DNA of 13,427 nucleotides from Solimonas sp047605265 (GTDB taxonomy: Bacteria > Pseudomonadota > Gammaproteobacteria > Nevskiales > Nevskiaceae): NCBI GenBank assembly GCA_047605265.1, contig JASGFY010000076.1, forward strand, positions 1 to 13,427. Direction: 5' to 3'. Made by a program: the position numbers and the translations under genes. The notes beneath the pieces were generated by a model. It was not told the origin of the DNA, ran no database searches, and worked only from the letters and a program-made list of their open reading frames with translations. Below are positions 6,191 through 13,427 of this stretch, piece by piece. Every line of letters begins with the position of its first letter. Positions within the stretch are counted from its first letter, which is position 1.

Positions 6191-7232
6191 AGTCCGGCCC
6201 GGCGGCCGCGGCGTGCCGCCGGTAGTCACCGGGGCTGACGCCGGTCCATTGCCGGAACGCGCGATGAAACGCGCTCGGCTCGGCGAAGCCGAGGTTCTGC
6301 GCGATCTGGCCGACGGTCTGCTGCGTGCGCGTGAGCTGGCGGATCGCGAGGTCGCGGCGCAGCGCGTCCTTGATCGCGCGGATCGACTGGCCTTCGTCGT
6401 CGAGACGGCGTCGCAGAGTCGACGCGCTGAGTCTGAACTCGGCGGCCAGCGCCTCGAAGTCCGGCCACGCTTCCGGCGGCTCGCCGCGCAGGCGGCGGCG
6501 GATGCGCGCGGCGAGGCTCCGGGGGTTCCGGTATTTGACGATGAAGTTGCGCGGCGCCTGCCGCAGGAATTCCTTGGCGCTGCGTTCGGTCTGCACCACC
6601 GGCGCCATCAGCTCGAGCGCGCTGAACGTGAACGCCGTCTGCGGCGCGTCGAAGCCGACGTCGCCGGCGTAGACGGCGATGTACTCGCGCCACCACGGCG
6701 GCCGCGGATACGCGAAGCGGGCCGTGCGGATCGCGATGCGGCGGCCGATCAGCCAGCACAACAGGCCGTGCAGCATCACGAACAGCGTTTCGTGCGCGAA
6801 GCGCCGCCGCGCTTCGCCGGCGTCGCGCGCGACGATGAAACGCAGCTCGACCCGCTCGCCGGCGACGGCGTATTCGATGCGCGTGTCGTCGAGCAGCAGG
6901 TTCAGCAGCCGCGTGCCGCGCAGCAGGGCCTCGTGCAGCGCGCGCGCGTGCAGGGTCAGATGCGTCAGCGTCGCGAAGCTGCCGACTTTCAGGCGCCGCG
7001 TGTCGAGGCCGAAGAATTCGTCGTCGAGCGCGCGGGCGATTTCCAGCCAGAGCGTGCCGAAGGCGTCGGCCGGGACGCGCGCGTCGTCGTGCGCGAGCAG
7101 CGCGGCGTCGATGCCGGCGCGCCGCAGCAGCGGCGCCGGGTCCAGGCCGCGGCCGACGACGCCGTCGAGTGCCTCGCGCACGAACGCGATCGACACGCTG
7201 CCGCTGGCCTGCGAGTTTCCTGTGGCGGTCAT
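6189..7232 (-). CDS. AraC-family regulator with arabinose-binding-type N-domain, probable regulator of icmF
   Basis: 347 residues from ATG 7232-7230 (AAGG about 10 bases upstream). The frame is open to 7325, but the longer start would cover the intergenic repeats. The N-terminal 200 residues, rich in Leu/Ala helices and ending with WREYIAVYAGDVGFDAPQTAF, match the Arabinose_bd (PF12625) group found in OruR/ArgR-like and lipid or acyl-metabolism regulators. The C-terminal 100 residues form the double helix-turn-helix: ASTLRRRLDDEGQSIRAIKDALR for the first, and LGFAEPSAFHRAFRQWTGVSPGDYR, the AraC signature, for the second. It is divergent from icmF with 162 bases between, the usual arrangement for a regulator and its target. 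The effector is unknown; a branched short-chain acid or its CoA ester would fit the context but is inference. Confidence 0.9.
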   Translation of the reverse strand: MTATGNSQASGSVSIAFVREALDGVVGRGLDPAPLLRRAGIDAALLAHDDARVPADAFGTLWLEIARALDDEFFGLDTRRLKVGSFATLTHLTLHARALHEALLRGTRLLNLLLDDTRIEYAVAGERVELRFIVARDAGEARRRFAHETLFVMLHGLLCWLIGRRIAIRTARFAYPRPPWWREYIAVYAGDVGFDAPQTAFTFSALELMAPVVQTERSAKEFLRQAPRNFIVKYRNPRSLAARIRRRLRGEPPEAWPDFEALAAEFRLSASTLRRRLDDEGQSIRAIKDALRRDLAIRQLTRTQQTVGQIAQNLGFAEPSAFHRAFRQWTGVSPGDYRRHAAAAGPD

Positions 7233-7286
7233 GGTCTTGCCTTTGCCGCGCCGGGCTTCCGACGGGCGGCCCCGGAGCGCCGGATT

Positions 7287-7331
7287 ATGGCAAATCCCGC
7301 CATCGCTCACGACGCTTTGCGGCATCCCGCC
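7287..7331. promoter_or_regulatory. Candidate operator in the araC-icmF divergent promoter
   Basis: The 162-base gap 7233-7394 contains ATGGC (7287-7291) and GCCAT (7299-7303) as an inverted repeat with a seven-base spacer. ATCCCGCC also occurs twice, at 7294-7301 and 7324-7331, exactly 30 bases apart, close to three helical turns. AraC-family proteins typically bind direct repeats of this kind. TAGAAT (7348-7353), 42 bases before the icmF start, is a fair -10; no good -35 is spaced from it, as in activator-dependent promoters. The repeat units are GC-rich and short, so chance is possible. Confidence 0.4.
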
Positions 7332-7394
7332 GCCGGGGACCGGCTCCTAGAATTTTCCGGTCGTCCCGATCAGGGCCCGCCGCCGGTATCCGCC

Positions 7395-10300
7395 ATGAAC
7401 GATCTCTCCGTCGCCCATACGCTCGCGCCGTACAAGGCGAAGAACAAGGTGCGCTTCGTCACCGCCACCTCGCTGTTCGACGGCCACGACGCGACCGTCA
7501 ACATCATGCGCCGCATCCTGCAGGCGAGCGGCGCCGAGGTGATCCATCTCGGCCACAACCGCTCGGTCGGCGAGATCGTCAACGCCGCGCTGCAGGAAGA
7601 CGTGCAGGGCCTGTGCATCACCTCGTATCAGGGCGGGCACAACGAATTCTTCCGCTACATGATCGACCTGCTGCGCGCGGGCGGCGGCGGCAACATCAAG
7701 GTCTACGGCGGCGGCGGCGGCGTGATCGTGCCGGCCGAGATCGAGGCGCTGATGGACTACGGCGTGACGCGCCTGTACTCGCCGGAGGACGGCGCGGTCA
7801 TGGGCCTGCAGGGCATGATCAACGACGTCATCCAGGGCTGCGACTACGACGTCGCCGCGCTGGCGCCGAAGTCCGGCGAGGCGCTGGCTGCGCTGCGCTC
7901 GGGCGACCGCCGCGCATTGGCGCGCGTCATCACCGCGATCGAGAACGGCGCGTATCCGGACGGCATCAAGGCAGAAATTCGCGAAGCGGCGGCGGCGATC
8001 AAGACACCAGCGCTCGGCATCACCGGCACCGGCGGCGCCGGCAAGTCGTCGCTGACCGACGAGCTGGTGCTGCGCCTGCGCCTCGACCAGGACGACGCGC
8101 TGCGCATCGCCATCGTCTCGATCGACCCGTCGCGCAAACGCTCCGGCGGCGCGCTGCTCGGCGACCGCATCCGCATGAACGCGATCGAGCCGTGGGCCGA
8201 GGGGGAGAACAAGGTCTACCTGCGCTCGCTGGCGACGCGCGACACCGGCAGCGAGCTGTCGGCGGCGCTGCCGGACGTCATCGCGGCGTGCAAGCTGTCG
8301 GGCTTCGACCTGATCATCGTCGAGACCTCGGGCATCGGCCAGGGCGACGCGGCGATCGTGCCCTTCGTCGATTCCTCGCTGTACGTGATGACGCCGGAAT
8401 TCGGCGCCGCTTCGCAGCTCGAGAAGATCGACATGCTCGACTTCGCCGACTTCGTCGCGATCAACAAGTTCGACCGCAAGGGCGCGGCCGATGCGCTGCG
8501 TGACGTGCGCAAGCAGGTCCAGCGCAACCGCGAACAGTTCATGAAGCGCCCGGACGAGATGCCGGTCTACGGCACGATGGCCTCGCGCTTCAACGACGAC
8601 GGCGTCACCGCGCTGTATCAGGCGCTCGCCGAGAAGCTCGCGACGCTGGGCCTGCCGCTGCGGGAGGGCCGCCTGCCGAAGGTGGCGGTCAAGGCCTCGT
8701 CGGAGAGCCGCGCCATCGTGCCGGCCGAGCGCGTGCGCTATCTCGCCGAGATCGCCGACACGGTGCGCGGCTATCACAAGGACATCAAGCGGCAGTCGCG
8801 CGTCGCGCGCGAGCGGCAGGCGCTGCGTACGGTGAAAGCCCTGTTCGAGGCGGCCGGCCGGCCGGCCGAAAATTTCGACGAGCCGATCTCGACGAAGGAC
8901 AGCGAACTGACGCCGTATGCACGCGAACTGCTCGCGCAATGGCCGGCGACGCAGCAGCGCTACGCGCAGGACGAAAACGTCGTGAAGGTCCGCGACAAGG
9001 AAACCCGCACGAAGCAGACCAGCGAATCGCTGTCGGGCACGAAAATCCGCAAGGTCTCGCTGCCGCGCTACGAAGACGACGGCGAGACGCTGCGCTTTTT
9101 GATGAAGGAGAACCTGCCGGGCTACTTCCCGTTCACCGCCGGTGTGTTCCCGTTCAAGCGCGAAGGCGAGGACCCGACGCGCATGTTCGCCGGCGAGGGC
9201 GACGCCTTCCGCACCAACCGCCGCTTCAAGCACGTTTCCGAAAGCATGCCGGCGCACCGCCTGTCGACCGCGTTCGACTCGGTGACACTGTATGGCGCCG
9301 ACCCGGACCCGCGCCCGGACATCTACGGCAAGATCGGCAACGCCGGCGTGTCGATCGCCACGCTCGACGACATGAAGGTGCTGTACTCGGGCTTCGATCT
9401 GTGCGCGCCGACGACGTCCGTGTCGATGACGATCAACGGCCCGGCGCCGGTGATCCTGGCGATGTTCATGAACACGGCGATCGACCAGCAGGTCGAGACG
9501 TTCACCGCCGAGAAAGGCCGCGCGCCGGACGCCGGCGAGCATGCGCAGATCAGGGCGCGCGCGCTGTCGACGGTACGCGGCACCGTGCAGGCCGACATCC
9601 TCAAGGAGGACCAGGGCCAGAACACCTGCATCTTCAGCACCGAATTCGCGCTGAAGATGATGGGCGACATCCAGCAGTACTTCGTCGACCACCGTGTACA
9701 AAATTTCTACTCGGTCTCGATCTCCGGCTACCACATCGCCGAGGCCGGCGCGAACCCGATCTCGCAGCTGGCGTTCACGCTGAGCAACGGCTTCACCTAT
9801 GTGGAGTCGTACCTCGCGCGCGGCATGAAGATCGACGAGTTCGCACCCAACCTCTCCTTCTTCTTCTCCAACGGCATGGACCCCGAGTACACGGTGATCG
9901 GCCGCGTCGCGCGCCGCATCTGGGCCGTGGCGATGAAGCACCGCTACGGCGGCAACGAGCGCAGCCAGAAGCTCAAGTACCACGTGCAGACCTCGGGCCG
10001 CTCGCTGCACGCACAGGAGATGAACTTCAACGACATCCGCACGACGCTGCAGGCGCTGCTGGCGATCCAGGACAACTGCAACTCGCTGCACACCAACGCC
10101 TACGACGAGGCGATCACCACGCCGACGGAAGAAAGCGTGCGCCGGGCGATGGCGATCCAGCTGATCATCAACCGCGAGTTCGGTCTCGCGAAAAACGAGA
10201 ACCCGCTGCAGGGCAGCTTCATCGTCGACGAGCTGACCGATCTGGTCGAGGAAGCGGTGCTCAAGGAATTCGAGGCGATCGCCGCGCGCGGCGGCGTGCT

Positions 10301-10676
10301 CGGCGCGATGGAGACCGGCTTCCAGCGCGGCAAGATCCAGGAAGAGTCGCTGTACTACGAACACAAGAAGCACGACGGCTCGCTGCCGATCATCGGCGTC
10401 AACACCTTCCGTAACCCGAAGGGGGACGACGCGCAGCGCGGGATCGAGCTGGCGCGCTCGACGGAAGAAGAAAAGCAGTCGCAGCTCAAGCGCCTCGCCG
10501 ACTTCCAGTCGCGCCACGCCGCCGCCGCGCCGGCGATGCTGCAGCGCCTGCGCGACGCGGTGATCGCCAACGCCAACGTCTTCGAGGTGCTGATGGACGC
10601 GGTGCGCGTCTGCTCGCTCGGGCAGATCTCGAAGACGCTGTTCGAGGTCGGCGGACAGTATCGACGCAATATGTGA
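7395..10676 (+). CDS. icmF: Fused isobutyryl-CoA mutase IcmF (B12 domain, G-protein chaperone, mutase barrel)
   Basis: AdoCbl-dependent radical enzyme that interconverts isobutyryl-CoA and n-butyryl-CoA, carrying its own GTPase chaperone for cofactor loading. 1093 residues from ATG 7395, which I recall as the length of Cupriavidus metallidurans IcmF; the frame is open further upstream, but that part is non-coding. The B12 domain (about 18-150) has LFDGHDA with axial ligand H31. The MeaI-type G domain has P-loop GTGGAGKS (211-218) and NKFD (357-360). The mutase barrel (about 560-1093) has RMFAGEG with F598, GQNT with Q742 and SGYH with H780. F598 and Q742 define isobutyryl-CoA specificity; methylmalonyl-CoA mutase has Tyr and Arg there, pivalyl-CoA mutase Leu and Ala. 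All key motifs are intact. Likely roles are valine or branched-acid catabolism, or butyryl-CoA supply. Probably controlled by the divergent AraC-type regulator. Confidence 0.96.
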   Translation: MNDLSVAHTLAPYKAKNKVRFVTATSLFDGHDATVNIMRRILQASGAEVIHLGHNRSVGEIVNAALQEDVQGLCITSYQGGHNEFFRYMIDLLRAGGGGNIKVYGGGGGVIVPAEIEALMDYGVTRLYSPEDGAVMGLQGMINDVIQGCDYDVAALAPKSGEALAALRSGDRRALARVITAIENGAYPDGIKAEIREAAAAIKTPALGITGTGGAGKSSLTDELVLRLRLDQDDALRIAIVSIDPSRKRSGGALLGDRIRMNAIEPWAEGENKVYLRSLATRDTGSELSAALPDVIAACKLSGFDLIIVETSGIGQGDAAIVPFVDSSLYVMTPEFGAASQLEKIDMLDFADFVAINKFDRKGAADALRDVRKQVQRNREQFMKRPDEMPVYGTMASRFNDDGVTALYQALAEKLATLGLPLREGRLPKVAVKASSESRAIVPAERVRYLAEIADTVRGYHKDIKRQSRVARERQALRTVKALFEAAGRPAENFDEPISTKDSELTPYARELLAQWPATQQRYAQDENVVKVRDKETRTKQTSESLSGTKIRKVSLPRYEDDGETLRFLMKENLPGYFPFTAGVFPFKREGEDPTRMFAGEGDAFRTNRRFKHVSESMPAHRLSTAFDSVTLYGADPDPRPDIYGKIGNAGVSIATLDDMKVLYSGFDLCAPTTSVSMTINGPAPVILAMFMNTAIDQQVETFTAEKGRAPDAGEHAQIRARALSTVRGTVQADILKEDQGQNTCIFSTEFALKMMGDIQQYFVDHRVQNFYSVSISGYHIAEAGANPISQLAFTLSNGFTYVESYLARGMKIDEFAPNLSFFFSNGMDPEYTVIGRVARRIWAVAMKHRYGGNERSQKLKYHVQTSGRSLHAQEMNFNDIRTTLQALLAIQDNCNSLHTNAYDEAITTPTEESVRRAMAIQLIINREFGLAKNENPLQGSFIVDELTDLVEEAVLKEFEAIAARGGVLGAMETGFQRGKIQEESLYYEHKKHDGSLPIIGVNTFRNPKGDDAQRGIELARSTEEEKQSQLKRLADFQSRHAAAAPAMLQRLRDAVIANANVFEVLMDAVRVCSLGQISKTLFEVGGQYRRNM

Positions 10677-10691
10677 CGAGCGCGTCCGTCA

Positions 10692-10724
10692 CCCGCCGTC
10701 GCGCGCGTCGGCGCGCCGGGCGGG
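10692..10724 (+). terminator. Possible GC-rich hairpin after icmF
   Basis: CCCGCC (10692-10697) pairs with GGCGGG (10719-10724), and inside it GCGCGC (10701-10706) pairs with GCGCGC (10711-10716) around a GTCG loop. It begins 15 bases after the icmF stop in the 125-base gap before the next gene. There is no T-run after it, and random GC-rich DNA often folds, so termination is only a possibility. The rest of the gap shows nothing convincing. Confidence 0.3.
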
Positions 10725-10801
10725 GACGATCCGCCGCACGGTTTCCTCGGGAGACTGAAGCGGCGCTTGCGGGCGGCGCGGCCGGCGCTTAGCGTCGCGC
10801 C

Positions 10802-11797
10802 ATGAGCTCCGAATCCGCGCTGCTGTCCGCCGGCGACGTCGCGGCGCTGGCGCTGCTGCACGAACGCAGCCTCCATACGCCGCTCGCGCAACCCTTCCTG
10901 CTGCTCGCGCTCGACGAAGCCGCGCCGCCGCCGCCGGCCGTGGCGGCGTGGCTGCGCGACGTGCCGGCGCCGGTCATCGGCGTCGGCCGCGAAGACGCGC
11001 CGTGGGCCGGCCACTGCGACGCCGTCGTCGACAGCCCCGCGGCGGTCGCGCCGCTGCTCGAGCACATCCGCCGCGCGCCGATCGCCGCGATGACGCTCGT
11101 GCAGCTGCTCCGGCTGATCGAACGGCTGCCGCTGGCCGATGCGCTGGTCGCCGAATCGCTGGCCTACGCCAGCCTGCAGAACGGCAGCGAATTCCAGGCA
11201 TGGCGACGGACGCGGGGCGTCATGGCCCCGGCGCCGGCCGAGCGGGGTCCGGCGGTGCTCGTCGAGCGCGACGGCGACGCGCTGATCCTGCAGCTGAACC
11301 GGCCGGCGAACCGCAACGCGATGACGGTCGAGATGCGCGACGCGCTGTGCGAGGCACTGCAGCTCGCCGTCGCGGACCCGGCGGTCGCCCGCGTGCGCCT
11401 CGTCGGGCGCGGCAAATGCTTCTCGACCGGCGGCGATCTGCGCGAGTTCGGCACGGCGCCGGACCCCGCGACCGCCCACTTCGTACGCAGCCTCGCGCTG
11501 CCCGGCCGCTGGCTGTCCGCGGCCGGACCGCGCGGCGAGGCGATGGTGCACGGCGCCTGCATCGGTTCCGGCATCGAATTCCCGGCGTTCGCCACCCGCC
11601 TCGTCGCGACGCCGGACGCCTGGTTCCAGCTGCCGGAGCTTCGCTACGGCCTGATTCCGGGGGCCGGCGGCTGCGTCAGCGTCAGCCGTCGCATCGGCCG
11701 GCGGCGCACGGCCTGGCTGGTGCTGTCCGGCCGCCGGGTCGGCGCAACCGAGGCGCATTTGTGGGGTCTCATCGATGCCGTTGTCGCGCCAATCTGA
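10802..11797 (+). CDS. Atypical crotonase-superfamily (enoyl-CoA hydratase/isomerase) protein with extra N-terminal region
   Basis: 331 residues. The crotonase core spans about 148-331: LNRPANRNAMT (165-175), the oxyanion loop FSTGGDL (207-213), GACIGSGIEF with E259, then LPELRYGLIPGAGG with E279. E259 and E279 align with the two catalytic glutamates of rat crotonase (E144, E164), so hydratase-type chemistry is possible. The core stops just after WGLIDAVV, without the roughly 60-70 C-terminal residues (helices for trimer packing and CoA binding) of ordinary family members. Instead, residues 1-140 precede it, including PAPVIGVG, HCDAVVD and a helical LVAESLAYASLQNGSEFQAW. No Shine-Dalgarno is visible before ATG 10802; CTTAGCGT 5-12 bases upstream raises the possibility of a leaderless message. 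A CoA substrate fits the icmF neighbour, but the actual reaction is unknown. Confidence 0.82.
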   Translation: MSSESALLSAGDVAALALLHERSLHTPLAQPFLLLALDEAAPPPPAVAAWLRDVPAPVIGVGREDAPWAGHCDAVVDSPAAVAPLLEHIRRAPIAAMTLVQLLRLIERLPLADALVAESLAYASLQNGSEFQAWRRTRGVMAPAPAERGPAVLVERDGDALILQLNRPANRNAMTVEMRDALCEALQLAVADPAVARVRLVGRGKCFSTGGDLREFGTAPDPATAHFVRSLALPGRWLSAAGPRGEAMVHGACIGSGIEFPAFATRLVATPDAWFQLPELRYGLIPGAGGCVSVSRRIGRRRTAWLVLSGRRVGATEAHLWGLIDAVVAPI

Positions 11798-11899
11798 GAG
11801 CCGCGTCGCCGGCAAGGCCTTGAATTTGAATCCGCGACGCGCAACGGCGACGCGCCGCGGCGCCACGGGACGAGAACACGGGATGAGAGGATGACTGCG

Positions 11900-13045
11900 A
11901 TGAACGCGCGCGCCGCGCGCAGCGGAACGCAAGACGGAGCGCTGCCGCTGCGCCGGCCGTGGCGGCTGCTGGGCCAGATCGCCTTGAGCATCGCGATCGA
12001 CGTGGTGCTGCTGGCGCTGTTCGCGCATGCCGGCACGATTCCGTACGACGTCGCGGCGCTGTACGCGATCGTCGCCGGAGGCTGTGTCGTCGTGTTCTAC
12101 TTCCTGCTGCGCAGCCGCTGGGCGGCGCGCCAGCTCGACCCCGCGCTGACGCGTGCGCAGATGCTGTCGTCATCGGCCGTCGAGCTCGGCTTCGCGCTGT
12201 ACGCGCCGCCGGTCGCGTTCTACTTCTTCAACGTCCTGTTCCTGACCTTCGCGTTCGGCGCCTTGCGCCTGCGCCTGTCGCAGATGCTGACGAGCTTCGT
12301 CGTCGTCACGCTCGCCGGCGCGCTCGTGCGCATGAAGCTCGGCAGCCAGCTGGCGATGCCGGGCGCGACGCCCGCCGAGCAGCTGCTCGTCTGGCTCGGC
12401 CACGCCGCGACGCTGCTGCGCTGCTGCGTCGTCGGCTGGTACGGCAACAAGCTGCGCCACGCCCTGCATGCGCGCAACCGCGAGCTGGCGGCGGCGTCCG
12501 AGCAGATCCGCTATCTGGCGATGCACGACAGCCTGACCGGCACGCTGCAGCGCAAGCCGGTATGGAGCCTGATCGAGCAGCAGCGCTGTCCGCCGCCATT
12601 CAGCGTGGTCATGTTCGACCTCGACCACTTCAAGTCGATCAACGATCGCCACGGCCACGTGATCGGCGACGACGTGCTGTGCTGCTTCGCGCAGACCGTG
12701 CAGGGCATGATCCGGCCCGGCGACGCGTTCGGCCGCTACGGCGGCGAGGAATTCCTGCTGCTGCTGAGCGGCGCGCCGCCGAACGCGGCGCTGGCGATTT
12801 CCGACCGCATTCGCCGCGCCGTCGCGTGCCAGGACTGGAGCGGGATCGCGCCGGACCTGCAGGTCACGGTATCGGCCGGGGTCGCCGTCGCGGCGCCTGG
12901 CGAAGCGGTCAAGCCGCTCGTCGAGCGCGCCGACCGCGCGCTCTACGCCGCCAAGCGTCACGGCCGCGACCGCGTCCTGCTGTTCCGCGACGAACGGCAT
13001 TTCGAGACGCCGGACGGCGAGTTCGTCAACGACCGGCCGGCCTGA
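11900..13045 (+). CDS. Membrane-bound diguanylate cyclase (GGDEF)
   Basis: 381 residues. Makes cyclic di-GMP from two GTP. The N-terminal half has about six hydrophobic segments (about 22-44, 51-70, 93-105, 106-121, 130-144 and 162-181), a putative membrane sensor with no recognised domain name. A short helical linker (185-206) joins it to the GGDEF domain (about 207-370), with HDSLTGTLQRK, FDLDHFKSINDRHGH, the active site GGEEF (281-285) and VSAGVA. The inhibitory I-site RPGD (272-275) lies five residues before GGEEF, so product feedback inhibition is expected. ATG 11900 is chosen because GAGAGG (11885-11890) sits nine bases upstream; the in-frame ATG 11891 directly abuts that sequence and would add three residues. 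Separate from the crotonase gene by about 100 bases with no clear regulatory signal. Signal sensed is unknown. Confidence 0.9.
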   Translation: MNARAARSGTQDGALPLRRPWRLLGQIALSIAIDVVLLALFAHAGTIPYDVAALYAIVAGGCVVVFYFLLRSRWAARQLDPALTRAQMLSSSAVELGFALYAPPVAFYFFNVLFLTFAFGALRLRLSQMLTSFVVVTLAGALVRMKLGSQLAMPGATPAEQLLVWLGHAATLLRCCVVGWYGNKLRHALHARNRELAAASEQIRYLAMHDSLTGTLQRKPVWSLIEQQRCPPPFSVVMFDLDHFKSINDRHGHVIGDDVLCCFAQTVQGMIRPGDAFGRYGGEEFLLLLSGAPPNAALAISDRIRRAVACQDWSGIAPDLQVTVSAGVAVAAPGEAVKPLVERADRALYAAKRHGRDRVLLFRDERHFETPDGEFVNDRPA

Positions 13046-13085
13046 CGCGGATGCCGCCGCACGTCGCCCGCCACGCCGCGCGCCG

Positions 13086-13427
13086 ATGAACTTTCTCGCG
13101 CATCTCTGGCTCGCCGACCGCACCGGCACCTCGCTTGCCGGCAGCGTGCTCGGCGACGTCGTGCGCGGCGCCGACCTGTCGGCGTATCCGCCCGACGTTG
13201 CGCTCGGCGTGCGCCTGCACCGCCGCGTCGACGCGACCACCGACCGCCACCCACTGATGCGGGGCCTGCGCGCGCAGTTCACCAGCGACACGCGCCGCTA
13301 CGCCGGCATCGTGCTCGACCTCGCCGCCGACCACGCACTCGCGCTGGACTGGGCGCGCCACGGCGCCGAGCCGTTCGCCGCGTTCGCCGCGCGCGCCGGA
13401 CAGGCGATCGCCGACGCCGCGCCGTGG
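13086..13427 (+). CDS. acpH: AcpH, acyl carrier protein phosphodiesterase (C-terminus cut by window edge)
   Basis: 114 codons are open to the window edge; E. coli AcpH has about 193 residues, so some 80 are missing. AcpH removes the 4'-phosphopantetheine arm from holo-ACP to give apo-ACP and is metal (Mn2+) dependent. The N-terminus MNFLAHLWLAD closely follows E. coli AcpH (MNFLAHLHLAH). Further matches are GSVLGDVVRG (D24), YPPDVALGVRLHRRVDATTD (H45, R46, R47, D49), DTRRYAGIVLDLAADH (D78, D82, H83). These include the HRR-D and DH residues conserved in this HD-like family. No good Shine-Dalgarno precedes the ATG. A 12-codon reading frame (13051-13089) overlaps it by ATGA and might couple translation. 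It starts 40 bases after the diguanylate cyclase stop. Confidence 0.9.
   Translation, partial: MNFLAHLWLADRTGTSLAGSVLGDVVRGADLSAYPPDVALGVRLHRRVDATTDRHPLMRGLRAQFTSDTRRYAGIVLDLAADHALALDWARHGAEPFAAFAARAGQAIADAAPW

Noticed and set aside
3680..6229. An 849-codon minus-strand frame spanning the lipoprotein, small exported protein and GTPase regions
   Set aside because: It crosses the intergenic stem-loop, runs antisense to two real genes and out of frame with a third, and its composition is shadow-like (Arg/Ala/Gly repeats). The real genes have signal peptides, motifs and ribosome sites.
6213..7394. An N-terminal extension of icmF of 394 codons
   Set aside because: This upstream part of the open frame is antisense to the AraC-type regulator and its promoter. 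The start at 7395 gives the family length and the expected MNDLSVAHTLAPYK-type N-terminus.
7347..10517. A 1056-codon open frame on the minus strand opposite icmF
   Set aside because: It is rich in Arg/Val/His/Ala with no recognisable domain and lies antisense to a fully conserved enzyme. Long antisense frames are expected when GC-biased third positions suppress stop codons.
10355..12028. A 557-codon minus-strand frame opposite the crotonase and flanking genes
   Set aside because: It spans two intergenic gaps and three plus-strand genes, with no domain and shadow-type composition.

Overview
This is a high-GC chromosomal segment of a proteobacterium, most likely a betaproteobacterium (Rhodocyclales or Burkholderiales-like). 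That call rests on codon use strongly biased to G/C third positions, a 1093-residue fused isobutyryl-CoA mutase of the Cupriavidus type, and a gamma/beta-type Zur with its operators. It is densely coded. There are 12 genes (two cut by the window edges), no RNA genes, no mobile elements and no CRISPR, and no gene-free stretch over about 165 bases. Species identity cannot be fixed from the window alone.

Positions 1-6176 look like a zinc-homeostasis island. A minus-strand operon runs merC-like membrane protein -> zur -> an archaeal-type (COG2521-like) SAM methyltransferase that leaves the window at base 1. Divergent from it, a plus-strand operon encodes a LolD/MacB-type ABC ATPase, its FtsX/MacB-type permease with a 16-residue His/Asp-rich periplasmic loop, a DUF3299 lipoprotein and a 98-residue exported protein. 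It ends at a perfect 17-bp stem-loop. Facing it on the minus strand is a COG0523 (CobW/ZigA/YciC-type) GTPase metallochaperone. Two nearly identical AT-rich operators, sharing the pattern TGTTACkTTATwACATrA, stand out against the GC-rich background. One is in the merC/ABC divergent promoter (1872-1888) and one is just upstream of the GTPase (6160-6176). Both fit the known Zur box. Zur residues corresponding to all eight zinc ligands of E. coli Zur are present. The likely logic is that zinc starvation releases Zur and switches on its own operon, the zinc chaperone GTPase and an ABC system resembling Vibrio ZrgABCDE / Pseudomonas PA4063-PA4066, but without a recognisable DUF2796 (ZrgA) zinc-binding protein.

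Positions 6189-10676 carry a divergent pair: an AraC-family regulator with an N-terminal arabinose-binding-type effector domain, and icmF, the fused AdoCbl-dependent isobutyryl-CoA mutase with its MeaI-type G-protein chaperone. The 162-base gap between them has an inverted repeat and a direct repeat spaced 30 bp apart, a plausible regulator site. IcmF keeps Phe598/Gln742, so isobutyryl-CoA/n-butyryl-CoA interconversion is expected rather than pivalyl-CoA chemistry.

Positions 10802-13427 hold an atypical crotonase-superfamily protein (extra N-terminal region, active-site glutamates kept, C-terminal helices missing), a membrane-bound diguanylate cyclase with intact GGEEF and I-site, and the start of acpH (ACP phosphodiesterase), which runs off the right edge.
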